A stretch of DNA of 64,000 nt, from positions 62,001 through 126,000 of the forward strand of contig NZ_SWCI01000007.1 of assembly GCF_005116715.1 (NCBI RefSeq), in the 5' to 3' direction. Source of the stretch: Ferrimonas sediminicola. GTDB taxonomy: Bacteria > Pseudomonadota > Gammaproteobacteria > Enterobacterales > Shewanellaceae. Made by a program: the position numbers and the translations under genes. Positions 26,627-34,035 of the stretch are shown piece after piece. Below the pieces are notes generated by a model, which saw only the letters and a list, made by a program, of their open reading frames with translations, was not told the origin of the DNA and did not search any database. How positions within the stretch are numbered: the first letter of the stretch is position 1; every line of letters begins with the position of its first letter.

Positions 26627-26788
26627 TTAATAGCCTGATTCAGCCCCATGCCCAGACGATTGGCGTTGCCTGGCCCGGCGATGATCTCGCTCTTTGCGCG
26701 ACTGTGGCCTGTCATCATCATCGTCCCACTTGTTGCGGCGGTGCCTTTTGCCCAAGGGCTCAAGCCATTCATTGGGTAGCTGTTTCAT
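26627..26788 (-). CDS. 53-residue highly charged small protein
   Basis: A short frame encodes 53 residues beginning MKQLPNEWLEPLGKRHRRNK, then a run of Asp (WDDDDDRPQ) and an Arg-rich helix (KERDHRRARQR). GAGAG lies at a good distance before the ATG, the upstream DNA is AT-rich as expected for a promoter, and a hairpin with T-tract follows the stop. The alternating basic/acidic/basic make-up suggests a nucleic-acid or ribosome-associated peptide, but the function is unknown. Confidence 0.6.
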   Translation of the reverse strand: MKQLPNEWLEPLGKRHRRNKWDDDDDRPQSRKERDHRRARQRQSSGHGAESGY

Positions 26789-26998
26789 GAGTCTCTCAAA
26801 TGTAAGTTATTGCCCTCACATTGTGATCCTTCAATGGGGAAATCTAAATGAAATTCTTTTTATCATCAGGATAAATAGTTTTTGATCAACCGGCCCTGCT
26901 GTATCGGCATCGCTCGGGGTGCGATGCCTCATCGGTGGCCGATTGCGGCGGGTTTCTGCCTGATGGTTTGTGCCCCGGTGCCGGGTGGTGGGCGAGAG

Positions 26999-27037
26999 CA
27001 AAAGCTACTCCCCAGGCGGCGCTGCCCGGGGAGTAGC
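26999..27037 (-). terminator. Intrinsic terminator of the apbE operon
   Basis: GCTACTCCCC (27004-27013) pairs with GGGGAGTAGC (27028-27037); on the minus strand the stem is followed by TTTTGC. It closes the FMN lipoprotein-apbE transcript. Confidence 0.8.
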
Positions 27038-27052
27038 GCATCAATTCGACGT

Positions 27053-28195
27053 TCAGGGAGCGAAGTAGTGCTCAAACCCGGAGCTGTGGATCTCGTTGCG
27101 GTTTTCATCGAGTACCCATACCGCCTCCAGGTAATCCAGCTTCTCCGCCAGGGCCCGCGCCTGATCCAGGGGCATCAGGAACAGGGTGGTGGAGAGCACA
27201 TCGGCGTAGATGTGATTGGCGGTGAGCACCACCGAGGTGGCCACACCGCCCCGCTTGGGATAGAGGGTGGTGGGATCGATGATGTGGTGGTACTCCTTGC
27301 CATCCACTTCAAAGTATTTCAAATAGTTGCCACTGGTCACCACGGTCAGGTTCTCACCTTTGATCAGGTCGCCGTAGCGGTTCTCTGCCCGCTCACAACC
27401 GCTCAGCTGGAACTGGTGTTTGCGGCAGACCGGGTCTTCGATGGCGGTGACAAAGGGGCGTCCCTCGGGGTGGAGGCCATAGTGGCGAATATTGCCGCCG
27501 GCGTTGATCACCACCGAGCGCATTCCGCGCTCCCTGAGGTGATTCAGAACCCTCTCCACCATCCAGCCCTTGGCAATGCCCCCCAGATCCAGGCTCATCC
27601 CTTCGGCCATGGTGATGCTGTGGCTGGCGGCATCCAGCCTGATGGCGTCGATGCGGGTGCGCTGTGCCGCGGCCCTGAGCTCGGCGTCACTGGGCAGGCT
27701 GCACTCCCTCTGTTCCGGCTGGTCGCTGTTGCAGCGGAACCGGTGTTGGCGCCACAGCTGTACTACCGGGCCAATGGCGATGTTGAAGTATCCGCGGGAG
27801 AGGCGGTGCCACTCGATGCCGCTCTCGATCATTTCAAACAGCTCGGGCTCGACCCTGTGGGTCTGGGTGGGGGCCAGGTTGATGGACTTGATGTTGACCA
27901 GCCCCGGGTAGGTGTCGTAGTCCGAGGCCAGCCGATGGTAACGTTCGATGATCCGAAGCGACTCACACAGGGACGTTGCGGCATCTTCGCCGCCGTTATC
28001 CAGGACCTCAATGGTGATGGAGGTGCCGAAGTAGTCCAGGGTATAGAGCACACTGCGGTTGGGCTCCGACTGAATCAGTCCATGTTGCTGGCAGAACTGC
28101 CGGTCGGCGCTCGGGGCATCGGCCCAGGCAAAGGGGGTCAGCAGCAGGTGAGCCAGGATAAGCACCTGGGTGAGGCGGTCGATAGGTGAATACAT
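27053..28195 (-). CDS. apbE: FAD:protein FMN transferase
   Basis: A 380-residue exported ApbE-family enzyme that uses FAD to attach FMN covalently to a Thr or Ser of target flavoproteins. A signal peptide ends PFAWA. Family motifs are present: SLDLGGIAKGW, VINAGGNIRHYG, HHIIDPTTLYP and ADVLSTTLFLM, the last with the Mg-binding Asp and Thr region. The gene lies 60 bp downstream of an FMN-binding lipoprotein whose SGSTFSS motif is the likely flavinylation site, so enzyme and substrate are encoded together. The 60-bp spacer contains a perfect 9-bp GC hairpin (28224-28249) that may set the relative expression of the two genes. Confidence 0.93.
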   Translation of the reverse strand: MYSPIDRLTQVLILAHLLLTPFAWADAPSADRQFCQQHGLIQSEPNRSVLYTLDYFGTSITIEVLDNGGEDAATSLCESLRIIERYHRLASDYDTYPGLVNIKSINLAPTQTHRVEPELFEMIESGIEWHRLSRGYFNIAIGPVVQLWRQHRFRCNSDQPEQRECSLPSDAELRAAAQRTRIDAIRLDAASHSITMAEGMSLDLGGIAKGWMVERVLNHLRERGMRSVVINAGGNIRHYGLHPEGRPFVTAIEDPVCRKHQFQLSGCERAENRYGDLIKGENLTVVTSGNYLKYFEVDGKEYHHIIDPTTLYPKRGGVATSVVLTANHIYADVLSTTLFLMPLDQARALAEKLDYLEAVWVLDENRNEIHSSGFEHYFAP

Positions 28196-28255
28196 GGTGA
28201 GCCTCTAAGTGGGGTGGGGGGATGCCGGGGCCCGATGGCAGGCCCCGGCCGGGGT

Positions 28256-29587
28256 TCAGTTGTGGGCGCGGACCACCTGGTCGGCTCGCATCTCCTGGTA
28301 GAGCAGTTCGGCCTGCTTCAGGTAGAGGTCCCAGGAGGCGGAACGCTTGGTAAAGCCGGTCTGGGCATAGCTGCCGGTATCGCCGGTGGCGGGCAGATCG
28401 TCGATGTCGAAGATGGAGCCGCCAGCTTTGACGTGCTCATTCAGGGCGTCGAACATCACGTTGAAGCCGATACGGGCGGGCTCTACGTAGTGCACGGAAT
28501 CGTACTTGGACTGGCGATAGTGCTTCTTCAGTGACGCGTCGCGGATCTCCCCCTTGGAGTCGGCGAAGATCTCGTCGTAATAGACGTCGACAATCTCCTT
28601 GGTGCTGGTGTCCACCACGAACCTCAGCAGTGAGGTGATGCCGGTCCAGCGCCCCTGGTCATCGGTGAGGCGTTCGGCGTTCTGGTACAGCTTCAACTGG
28701 GTGCCTTCACCCTGGATCCGGTCATGGATCTTGGCGGTCAGGGGCACCAGGGATTGCTGGATGGAGTTGGAAGCGCCGGCGACGATGTCCAGGCCCAGGT
28801 ACTTGAGGCGGTTGGGCTGGTTCAGCTTGTTGGCCAGCTTAGGATCGTAATCCGGGTTGGGCTCGAAGGTCAGCTTGTCCTTCTCCACCATCATTTTCTC
28901 CATGGTCAGGGCAGACTGCACCCAGGCGGTGCCCTTCTTCTTACCCATGGAGAAGTTGTATTCGGACATCCGCTTGGGGACGTCCTGATAGAGACGGGTG
29001 TAGTAGTTGGGGCGGCCGCTTTCGTTGAACTCCGCCAGGATCACGTCGCTGGGGTTATCGCTGTCCAGCACGATGATCATGCTGCCCATATGACCCTGAC
29101 GGAAGCGGGCCTCCTCGTAGTAGTAGTCGCCCTTGAGCAGACCCAGTCTGGGTTGAATGGACCACTTCAGTTTGAACTCATCCCCCTTCTCCTCGGAGGC
29201 GCCCACCGGCTGGTACTCTGGGGTGGAGCCGTCGGTGCGGGGCAGGCTGTTGATCGCCTGGAGGATGCCGTTAGAGGAGAAGGTGGAGCCGGACACGGCA
29301 TCGATCCCTTCGTGGCCATTGTTGGTGACAATCTTGGGGAACAGCCGCTCGGCGTTGAGGTAGAGCGACTCGGTCTCCTTGTGGGACTGGGTGGTGATCT
29401 GCTGGATCTTGCCCTGTTCAACCTGCACCTGCAGGGTGATGGTGCTCTTCTTACCCTTACCGGAGACTTCGTGGGTGCCGTCCAGGTACTTGCCCTGGGG
29501 GGCCTGGCTGGCGCATCCGGTCATGGCCAGGGCAACCAGGGTTGCGGCGGGAAGGGCGTAGCGGCGTGTCTTGTTATGTGCTGCCAT
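28256..29587 (-). CDS. FMN-binding domain lipoprotein (PplA-like)
   Basis: A 443-residue lipoprotein with lipobox MTGC. Residues of about 38-115 form an FMN-binding domain; DAVSGSTFSS near 100 matches the ApbE flavinylation motif, the underlying acceptor being the Thr. The next 300 residues, rich in aromatic residues, include a second related-looking segment without an obvious second flavinylation motif. It should be a periplasmic or surface flavoprotein that carries electrons, comparable in layout to PplA of flavin-based extracellular electron transfer. The 18-bp motif shared with the porin lies 87 bp upstream of the start, placing it under the same probable regulator. Redox partner unknown. 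Confidence 0.8.
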   Translation of the reverse strand: MAAHNKTRRYALPAATLVALAMTGCASQAPQGKYLDGTHEVSGKGKKSTITLQVQVEQGKIQQITTQSHKETESLYLNAERLFPKIVTNNGHEGIDAVSGSTFSSNGILQAINSLPRTDGSTPEYQPVGASEEKGDEFKLKWSIQPRLGLLKGDYYYEEARFRQGHMGSMIIVLDSDNPSDVILAEFNESGRPNYYTRLYQDVPKRMSEYNFSMGKKKGTAWVQSALTMEKMMVEKDKLTFEPNPDYDPKLANKLNQPNRLKYLGLDIVAGASNSIQQSLVPLTAKIHDRIQGEGTQLKLYQNAERLTDDQGRWTGITSLLRFVVDTSTKEIVDVYYDEIFADSKGEIRDASLKKHYRQSKYDSVHYVEPARIGFNVMFDALNEHVKAGGSIFDIDDLPATGDTGSYAQTGFTKRSASWDLYLKQAELLYQEMRADQVVRAHN

Positions 29588-29673
29588 CGATGGCTCCTAA
29601 CTCGTTGGTATCGCGTTGATGCGGGTCGGAGTTGACCTTTGACTGGCAGACTAATTAATCGCCCCGAGGGGCA

Positions 29674-29691
29674 ATATAGTGGTTTTCCGTA
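29674..29691 (-). promoter_or_regulatory. 18-bp regulatory motif TACGGAAAACCACTATAT (site 2)
   Basis: Exact reverse complement of 23506-23523. It lies 87-104 bp upstream of the FMN lipoprotein start, in the same gene-relative orientation as at the porin. Confidence 0.65.
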
Positions 29692-29770
29692 GCGTCGGGA
29701 GAAGGGTGACCGGCTTCACATTGGGGGAGGGGAATACCGTCAACCGTCCTCCCCTGGGGCTGGGCGGCAA

Positions 29771-30622
29771 TCAGCGGGGACAGAGGTGAGGCAGCGGCTG
29801 CCACTGGGGGGCGCGCACCATCGGGTTTTGCCCTAGGAAGCGGCTCAGCAGATGGTAGAGCTCAGGGTAAGCCAGGTGAAGGGCGATAGGGTCGGTAAAA
29901 AACGCCTCGATGCAGACCGCGAAGAACTCCGCCTCGTTTTCGGCGCCGTAGGGGTCGACCCAGAGGGTGTTCCAGGCCAGGGCGGCCTCGGGCGAGCCTG
30001 CGGGCGCGGATTGCGCCCGGCTGACCAACCTGCGCTGGCTGGCGAAGGCTTTGGGGAACGCCTCCAGCCACCCAGGTCTCAGGGGGGCGGGCAGGGCCGG
30101 CAGACCATCGGCGATGCCACCGTTGGCCATGTCCAGCTTGTGAGCCAGTTCGTGGATCACCAGGTTGTAGCCGTTCCAGTGGCCGCTGTAGCCCAGCTCC
30201 GACAGCGACAGCAGCACCGGGCCCTGCTCCCATGCTTCGCCGCTGAGTGTCTCCATGCCCTGGTGCTCGATGCCCTGGTCGTCCACATAGTGCCGGTCGC
30301 TGACAAACTCCTCCGGGTAGATCAGCAGTTCGTGGAACACCCCGTAGGCCTCCAGCCCCAGGTTGAGCACGGGCAGGGCGGCCATCAGGGCGATGTCGAT
30401 GCAGTGGTCATCGGTCAGGGCTGCGTCCATCACCGGGGTGAAGCGTTTGTCGTGGAGGAAGCACCAGCCCAGCGCCATCAGCCGGCTCTGCTGGTCACGG
30501 CCCAGCCCATCCAATATGGGCAGGGCATCCAGGTTTTGCTGCCAGCGGGCCCGGCGCTCGGGATCGAATCGGGCCAGCTGCCGCTGGCGTCTCCAGTTGG
30601 AGAAAATGGTAAACATGGCCAT
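29771..30622 (-). CDS. mtfA: MtfA-family zinc peptidase
   Basis: A 283-residue MtfA (DUF980) protein. The zinc site HELAHKLD near residue 155 and the downstream Glu-rich segment AENEAEFFAV match the gluzincin-like M90 family. In E. coli MtfA binds the glucose repressor Mlc and has aminopeptidase activity. The gene begins three bases after the stop of the WYL-domain regulator, so the two are one operon. In-frame ATGs at 30622 and 30616 are both possible starts. Whether it targets Mlc here is unknown. Confidence 0.88.
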   Translation of the reverse strand: MAMFTIFSNWRRQRQLARFDPERRARWQQNLDALPILDGLGRDQQSRLMALGWCFLHDKRFTPVMDAALTDDHCIDIALMAALPVLNLGLEAYGVFHELLIYPEEFVSDRHYVDDQGIEHQGMETLSGEAWEQGPVLLSLSELGYSGHWNGYNLVIHELAHKLDMANGGIADGLPALPAPLRPGWLEAFPKAFASQRRLVSRAQSAPAGSPEAALAWNTLWVDPYGAENEAEFFAVCIEAFFTDPIALHLAYPELYHLLSRFLGQNPMVRAPQWQPLPHLCPR

Positions 30623-30625
30623 AGC

Positions 30626-31543
30626 TTAGCCCGGCGGGCCTGAAATGGGAACGGCGAGTTGGGGCGCCGTCGCCACGCCATCGCTTTGGTCCTGGGGGTT
30701 CTGCTCGATGGCGTCCAGCACCAGGTGCTGGTGCTCGGCGGGCAGGGCGTGGTTGTAGGGCTCGGACACGTCCCAGCGCTTGAGGTAGTAGGGCAGCAGC
30801 GCCTGCCTGACCCTCTCGCTGCGGCAGAGTGATGCCGGGTCCATGCCAAAGTCGCGGGCGATGATCTCTCGCTGCCGCTTGGCCAGCCTGGGGTTGGGGA
30901 TCAGCCGGACCTCGACCAGGCGGTTCCACGCCTGGTCCTCCTCCCTGGTTTTGGCTGCCTTGCGCGGCTCCAGGCTCAGATCACCGCGAAACCGGCTGAT
31001 CACGAAGTCCCGAAACCCTTGGTTTTTCTCGCACCAGGCGCGGACATGCCAGCGAAAGCCGTTATACACCAGGGTGTGGGGCGCCAGCAGCCGGCCCGGG
31101 TCATCGGCGGGCGGTTCCGCCGCCAGCGAGTCGTAGTGGCCCTCGACGGTCAGTCCCTGGCGGGCCGCCTGGATCAGGGTGCGCACCACCTGGGCACTGA
31201 CGAACCGGGACGGGGGTTCCATGAAGTGGGTGGCGTCGGGCTGCAGGCTGGTGAGGGACAGCATGTCCCCCAGGTCGTCGTGCCGGGCCAGCAGCTGCAG
31301 ATACTCATCCACGTGCCCCTTGCAGAACCTGGGGGTAAAGCCGGCGGCCGGCCGGTACCCCTTCAGGCTGCGGTCATACTCTAGGCTGCTGCCTGCCGAT
31401 TCCCGGATATAGGTGTTGATGTCCTTGGAGGCCTGCTGCCGGCCGATGTCGAAGGCCTCACACAGGTGATTGGTGGTCAATCGTCCCTCCCACAGGGCAA
31501 TGATCTCAATGAGGCGGTATCTCAGTTTCTGGTCGACACGCAT
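30626..31543 (-). CDS. WYL-domain transcriptional regulator (BrxR/CapW-like)
   Basis: A 305-residue regulator: N-terminal winged HTH (RLIEIIALWEGRLTTNHLCE, then FDIGRQQASKDINTYIRES), a central WYL domain with ARQGLTVEGHYDSL and YNGFRWHVRAWCEKNQGFRD, and a C-terminal dimerisation region. This architecture is typical of BrxR/CapW repressors, which autoregulate and often control phage-defence genes. The ATG at 31543 follows TGGAA at six bases; longer starts lack a ribosome-binding site. A palindrome at 31595-31613 overlaps its own likely -35 and the spacer of a divergent promoter pointing to the four-gene operon at 31770-35861. It is followed in the same operon by mtfA. Confidence 0.85.
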   Translation of the reverse strand: MRVDQKLRYRLIEIIALWEGRLTTNHLCEAFDIGRQQASKDINTYIRESAGSSLEYDRSLKGYRPAAGFTPRFCKGHVDEYLQLLARHDDLGDMLSLTSLQPDATHFMEPPSRFVSAQVVRTLIQAARQGLTVEGHYDSLAAEPPADDPGRLLAPHTLVYNGFRWHVRAWCEKNQGFRDFVISRFRGDLSLEPRKAAKTREEDQAWNRLVEVRLIPNPRLAKRQREIIARDFGMDPASLCRSERVRQALLPYYLKRWDVSEPYNHALPAEHQHLVLDAIEQNPQDQSDGVATAPQLAVPISGPPG

Positions 31544-31589
31544 CGGGGTTCCATCTGCTTGAAAAGGCGACATGTTAATGTAGCCAGTA

Positions 31590-31619
31590 ATGACATGTAG
31601 TTTCAAGCTACATTATAAT
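31590..31619. promoter_or_regulatory. Palindromic operator inside a divergent promoter region
   Basis: ATGTAG-N7-CTACAT spans 31595-31613. On the plus strand ATGACA (31590-31595) and TATAAT (31614-31619) flank it as -35 and -10 with 18 bp spacing. On the minus strand its centre holds TTGAAA, a -35 for the WYL gene, 18 bp before TACATT. One bound dimer would block both directions. Confidence 0.55.
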
Positions 31620-31697
31620 CGACCCTGGCACTGGAGGCCGTCTTGGCCACTGGCGCATATTCGTTCAGTTGGTTGTGTTTCTAACTTAAATCACTGT

Positions 31698-31725
31698 TTT
31701 AGAACCAGGTTGCAATCACTATAAT
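31698..31725 (+). promoter_or_regulatory. Second promoter of the four-gene operon
   Basis: TTTAGA (31698-31703), 16 bp, then TATAAT (31720-31725), 44 bp before the start codon at 31770. Confidence 0.5.
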
Positions 31726-31769
31726 CCACTGACTTCCGCAATACCTACTTTGGTGAAAACGAGAACCCT

Positions 31770-32702
31770 ATGGAACTGTCTCTCAATGATCTGGGCCTGG
31801 CCCTGTTTGCCCTCACGGCCGTCAACAGCGCCCTGATCTTGTATCTTATGGTTCGCCAGTCGGCGCAACAGACCTTGCAACAACACCTTGCCAAGGAGAC
31901 CGAGACCCGGGTGGGCGACGTCGCCACCGAACTGGCTTCCCTGATCACCAAGTGTGCCACTCATCTTCAGGAGAGGACCCTGACCGCTCTTGAGGAGATC
32001 CGCACCGGCCTCGCCCGTCACGCCAGTGCCGCCGAGGAGAACCACAACAAGCTGGCCCAGACGTTAATCACCGTCGCGGGGGAGAACCGGGGCCATAACG
32101 AGTCGCTCCAAGGCCAGCTGCTGCAGGCGGTTAAGGAGTCCAGGACTCATACCCACGCCGAGTTTGACCAGCTTCAGGAGGCGATGGCGTCGCAGCGTGC
32201 CCGGCTTGAGGCCGACCTGGCAGAAGTCGGGCGGACTCAGCGAAAGGAGGCCGAAGCGCTTGGGAGCCAGGCGCAGCAGTTGGCCGGCCAGCAGCGCCTG
32301 GTTGCCCACCAGGCCCAACTGGCGCTGGTGGAGCAACTGACCGGGCTGGTTCAGAGCCTTAAGATCACCAACGCCGTGGATCTGACCCATGCCCTTGTGG
32401 AGGGCCGGGAGCTTAAGGTGGAAACCGAGGAGTTCGTCAAGCAACTCGGTGAATGTAAGGTGACCGCCATGGAGGACAAGCTCAGTGGCCAGGTGACCGA
32501 GATCCTGTACCAGGAGGGACGCAAGGTGAGCAGCCGTACCTTCGAAAATGGTCAGCTGAAGTATCAGATCAGCTTCGATGAGCAGGGTCGGGCGACCAAG
32601 GGGGAAGAGTTCAACCAGAAGGGAGAGCTGGCCTTCGAGTACCACTACGACCTGGCCGGCGAGGTCGCCAGCCGCCATGACCATTCCGGCGCACAGCACT
32701 AA
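31770..32702 (+). CDS. Membrane-anchored coiled-coil protein, operon gene 1
   Basis: A 310-residue protein with one N-terminal membrane helix (LGLALFALTAVNSALILYLM, residues 8-27), then about 170 residues of heptad-rich coiled coil dominated by Gln, Glu, Ala and Leu, and a C-terminal region of about 90 residues. The end (GRKVSSRTFENGQLKYQISF, then GEEFNQKGELAFEYHY) has the G-x-x-Y-x-N/K-G-x-L rhythm of MORN/YwqK-type beta repeats. The coiled coil faces the cytoplasm if the helix is a signal anchor. It opens a four-gene operon behind a WYL regulator. No named family recognised; a scaffold or sensor role is inferred. Confidence 0.75.
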   Translation: MELSLNDLGLALFALTAVNSALILYLMVRQSAQQTLQQHLAKETETRVGDVATELASLITKCATHLQERTLTALEEIRTGLARHASAAEENHNKLAQTLITVAGENRGHNESLQGQLLQAVKESRTHTHAEFDQLQEAMASQRARLEADLAEVGRTQRKEAEALGSQAQQLAGQQRLVAHQAQLALVEQLTGLVQSLKITNAVDLTHALVEGRELKVETEEFVKQLGECKVTAMEDKLSGQVTEILYQEGRKVSSRTFENGQLKYQISFDEQGRATKGEEFNQKGELAFEYHYDLAGEVASRHDHSGAQH

Positions 32703-32734
32703 CCGCCACATCAACAGAATAAGGTGAGACCCAC

Positions 32735-33139
32735 ATGTTTTTGAATCTTCTCCCCAAGAAAGAGCGTCAGTATTTTCTCAACCTGGCCCGTTACGCCATG
32801 GGGCTCAACGGAGAATGCAAATCCGAGGAGCTGGAGATCTACCACTCCTTCGTGCACGAGTGCGACCTGCACGGCTACCAGGCCAAGACCGGCAACAAGC
32901 CGGTGGCCGAGTCGATCGATGCCCTGGCCGCTGGGGAGATCGGCCAGAGAAAGGCGGTGATGATTGAGCTGTGCGGCATCTTGCTGGCGGACAGCGCCAT
33001 CTGCGCCAATGAGCGCGCCTTTATCGACCGGCTGACCGAGGCGTTTGGGCTGGAGGCGTTCGAGGTGCGCCGCATCGAGCGGTGGGTGGCGGCGATGAAC
33101 GATCTGGTGGCCGAAGGCTACCGGATGGTGGAGGCGTAA
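32735..33139 (+). CDS. TerB-like protein, operon gene 2
   Basis: A 134-residue all-helical protein resembling the TerB/DjlA-N fold: EELEIYHSFVHECDLHGY, then VMIELCGILLADSAICANER with acidic residues at the end of one helix, and a final helix reading FEVRRIERWVAAMNDLV. TerB-like domains occur in tellurite-resistance clusters and in several phage-defence systems, where they are linked to the membrane. No signal or membrane segment. It lies 32 bp after gene 1 and two bases before gene 3. Confidence 0.7.
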   Translation: MFLNLLPKKERQYFLNLARYAMGLNGECKSEELEIYHSFVHECDLHGYQAKTGNKPVAESIDALAAGEIGQRKAVMIELCGILLADSAICANERAFIDRLTEAFGLEAFEVRRIERWVAAMNDLVAEGYRMVEA

Positions 33140-33141
33140 CC

Positions 33142-34035
33142 ATGTTGGGACGGGTGTGGAGTCCGGTGAGCCGTTGCGTCTCCCGGGTCGTCGACCGGGT
33201 GAAGACCGCCGGTGCCAAGGCGTGGAATGCGGTGACCGGCAAGGATAAGTTTCTCGAGGCCAAGCGATTGCACGAGGAGCTGATGGAGCGCTACCAGCGC
33301 CAGCAACAGCTGTACCGCGAGCAGGTGGAGGCCCGCAGCCAGGCCATCGAGGGCCGGCTCAAGGCGATCAATGGCTTCAAACAGCAGATCTTCGACAGTC
33401 AGTTTCCCCGGTTTATCGCTCTGGGTAATCGACTCCACAACGTCAGGGTGGCCGGCAGCCACTTTGAAGAGTTCTTTGACAACAAGCTGATGGAGGTCGC
33501 CTGCGCCAGCGGCGTTCGCAGCCGGGCGGAGCTGTTCGAAATCGACTTCGACAACCTGGGTTTCCGCGAGGTGGCGCTGTCGGTGTTGACCCTGGGGTTC
33601 TACTCGCGCAGGAGGGCCAAGGAGTCTCTGCAGCAGGTGAAGGATGAGGCGGTGCGCATCGAGGAGGAGTTTGCCAAGATGGAGGCCCAACTGGCCAAGA
33701 TCGCCGTAGTGGAGCAGTCCATCGGCCAGGTGGAGCTCTATTTCGACCAGTTGATCGCCAACTATGGCCGCCTGCTGGATCGTTTCGAGTATGGCATCAA
33801 CTCCCAGCGCATCTTGCAACTGGGGATGGACCCGCAGCTGTTTGCCGGCAAGCTGGACTTCCGGTTGCTGCCCGTGGCCCATATCCAGGAGTTCCAGGCG
33901 CTGTTCAACCTGTCGGTGGTGCTCAAGCGTATGGCCCAGATGAGCTACCTGAGCCGGGATGGGGCGATCATCGAGGGTCAGGCCACCGAGGCCGCCGCCC
34001 TGTTTGACCGTGTTGCCGCCAAAGAGGCCGCCTGA
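33142..34035 (+). CDS. Helical cytoplasmic protein, operon gene 3
   Basis: A 297-residue, mostly alpha-helical protein that I do not recognise. It has a basic, amphipathic N-terminus (VSRVVDRVKTAGAKAWNAVT), a coiled-coil stretch at about 35-80, a middle segment with FDNKLMEV and ALSVLTLGFYSRRRAKESL, a second coiled coil at about 165-210 and a Leu-rich C-terminus. GGAGG lies eight bases before the ATG at 33142. Its TGA overlaps the ATG of gene 4 by one base, so the two are co-translated and probably interact. Confidence 0.7.
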   Translation: MLGRVWSPVSRCVSRVVDRVKTAGAKAWNAVTGKDKFLEAKRLHEELMERYQRQQQLYREQVEARSQAIEGRLKAINGFKQQIFDSQFPRFIALGNRLHNVRVAGSHFEEFFDNKLMEVACASGVRSRAELFEIDFDNLGFREVALSVLTLGFYSRRRAKESLQQVKDEAVRIEEEFAKMEAQLAKIAVVEQSIGQVELYFDQLIANYGRLLDRFEYGINSQRILQLGMDPQLFAGKLDFRLLPVAHIQEFQALFNLSVVLKRMAQMSYLSRDGAIIEGQATEAAALFDRVAAKEAA

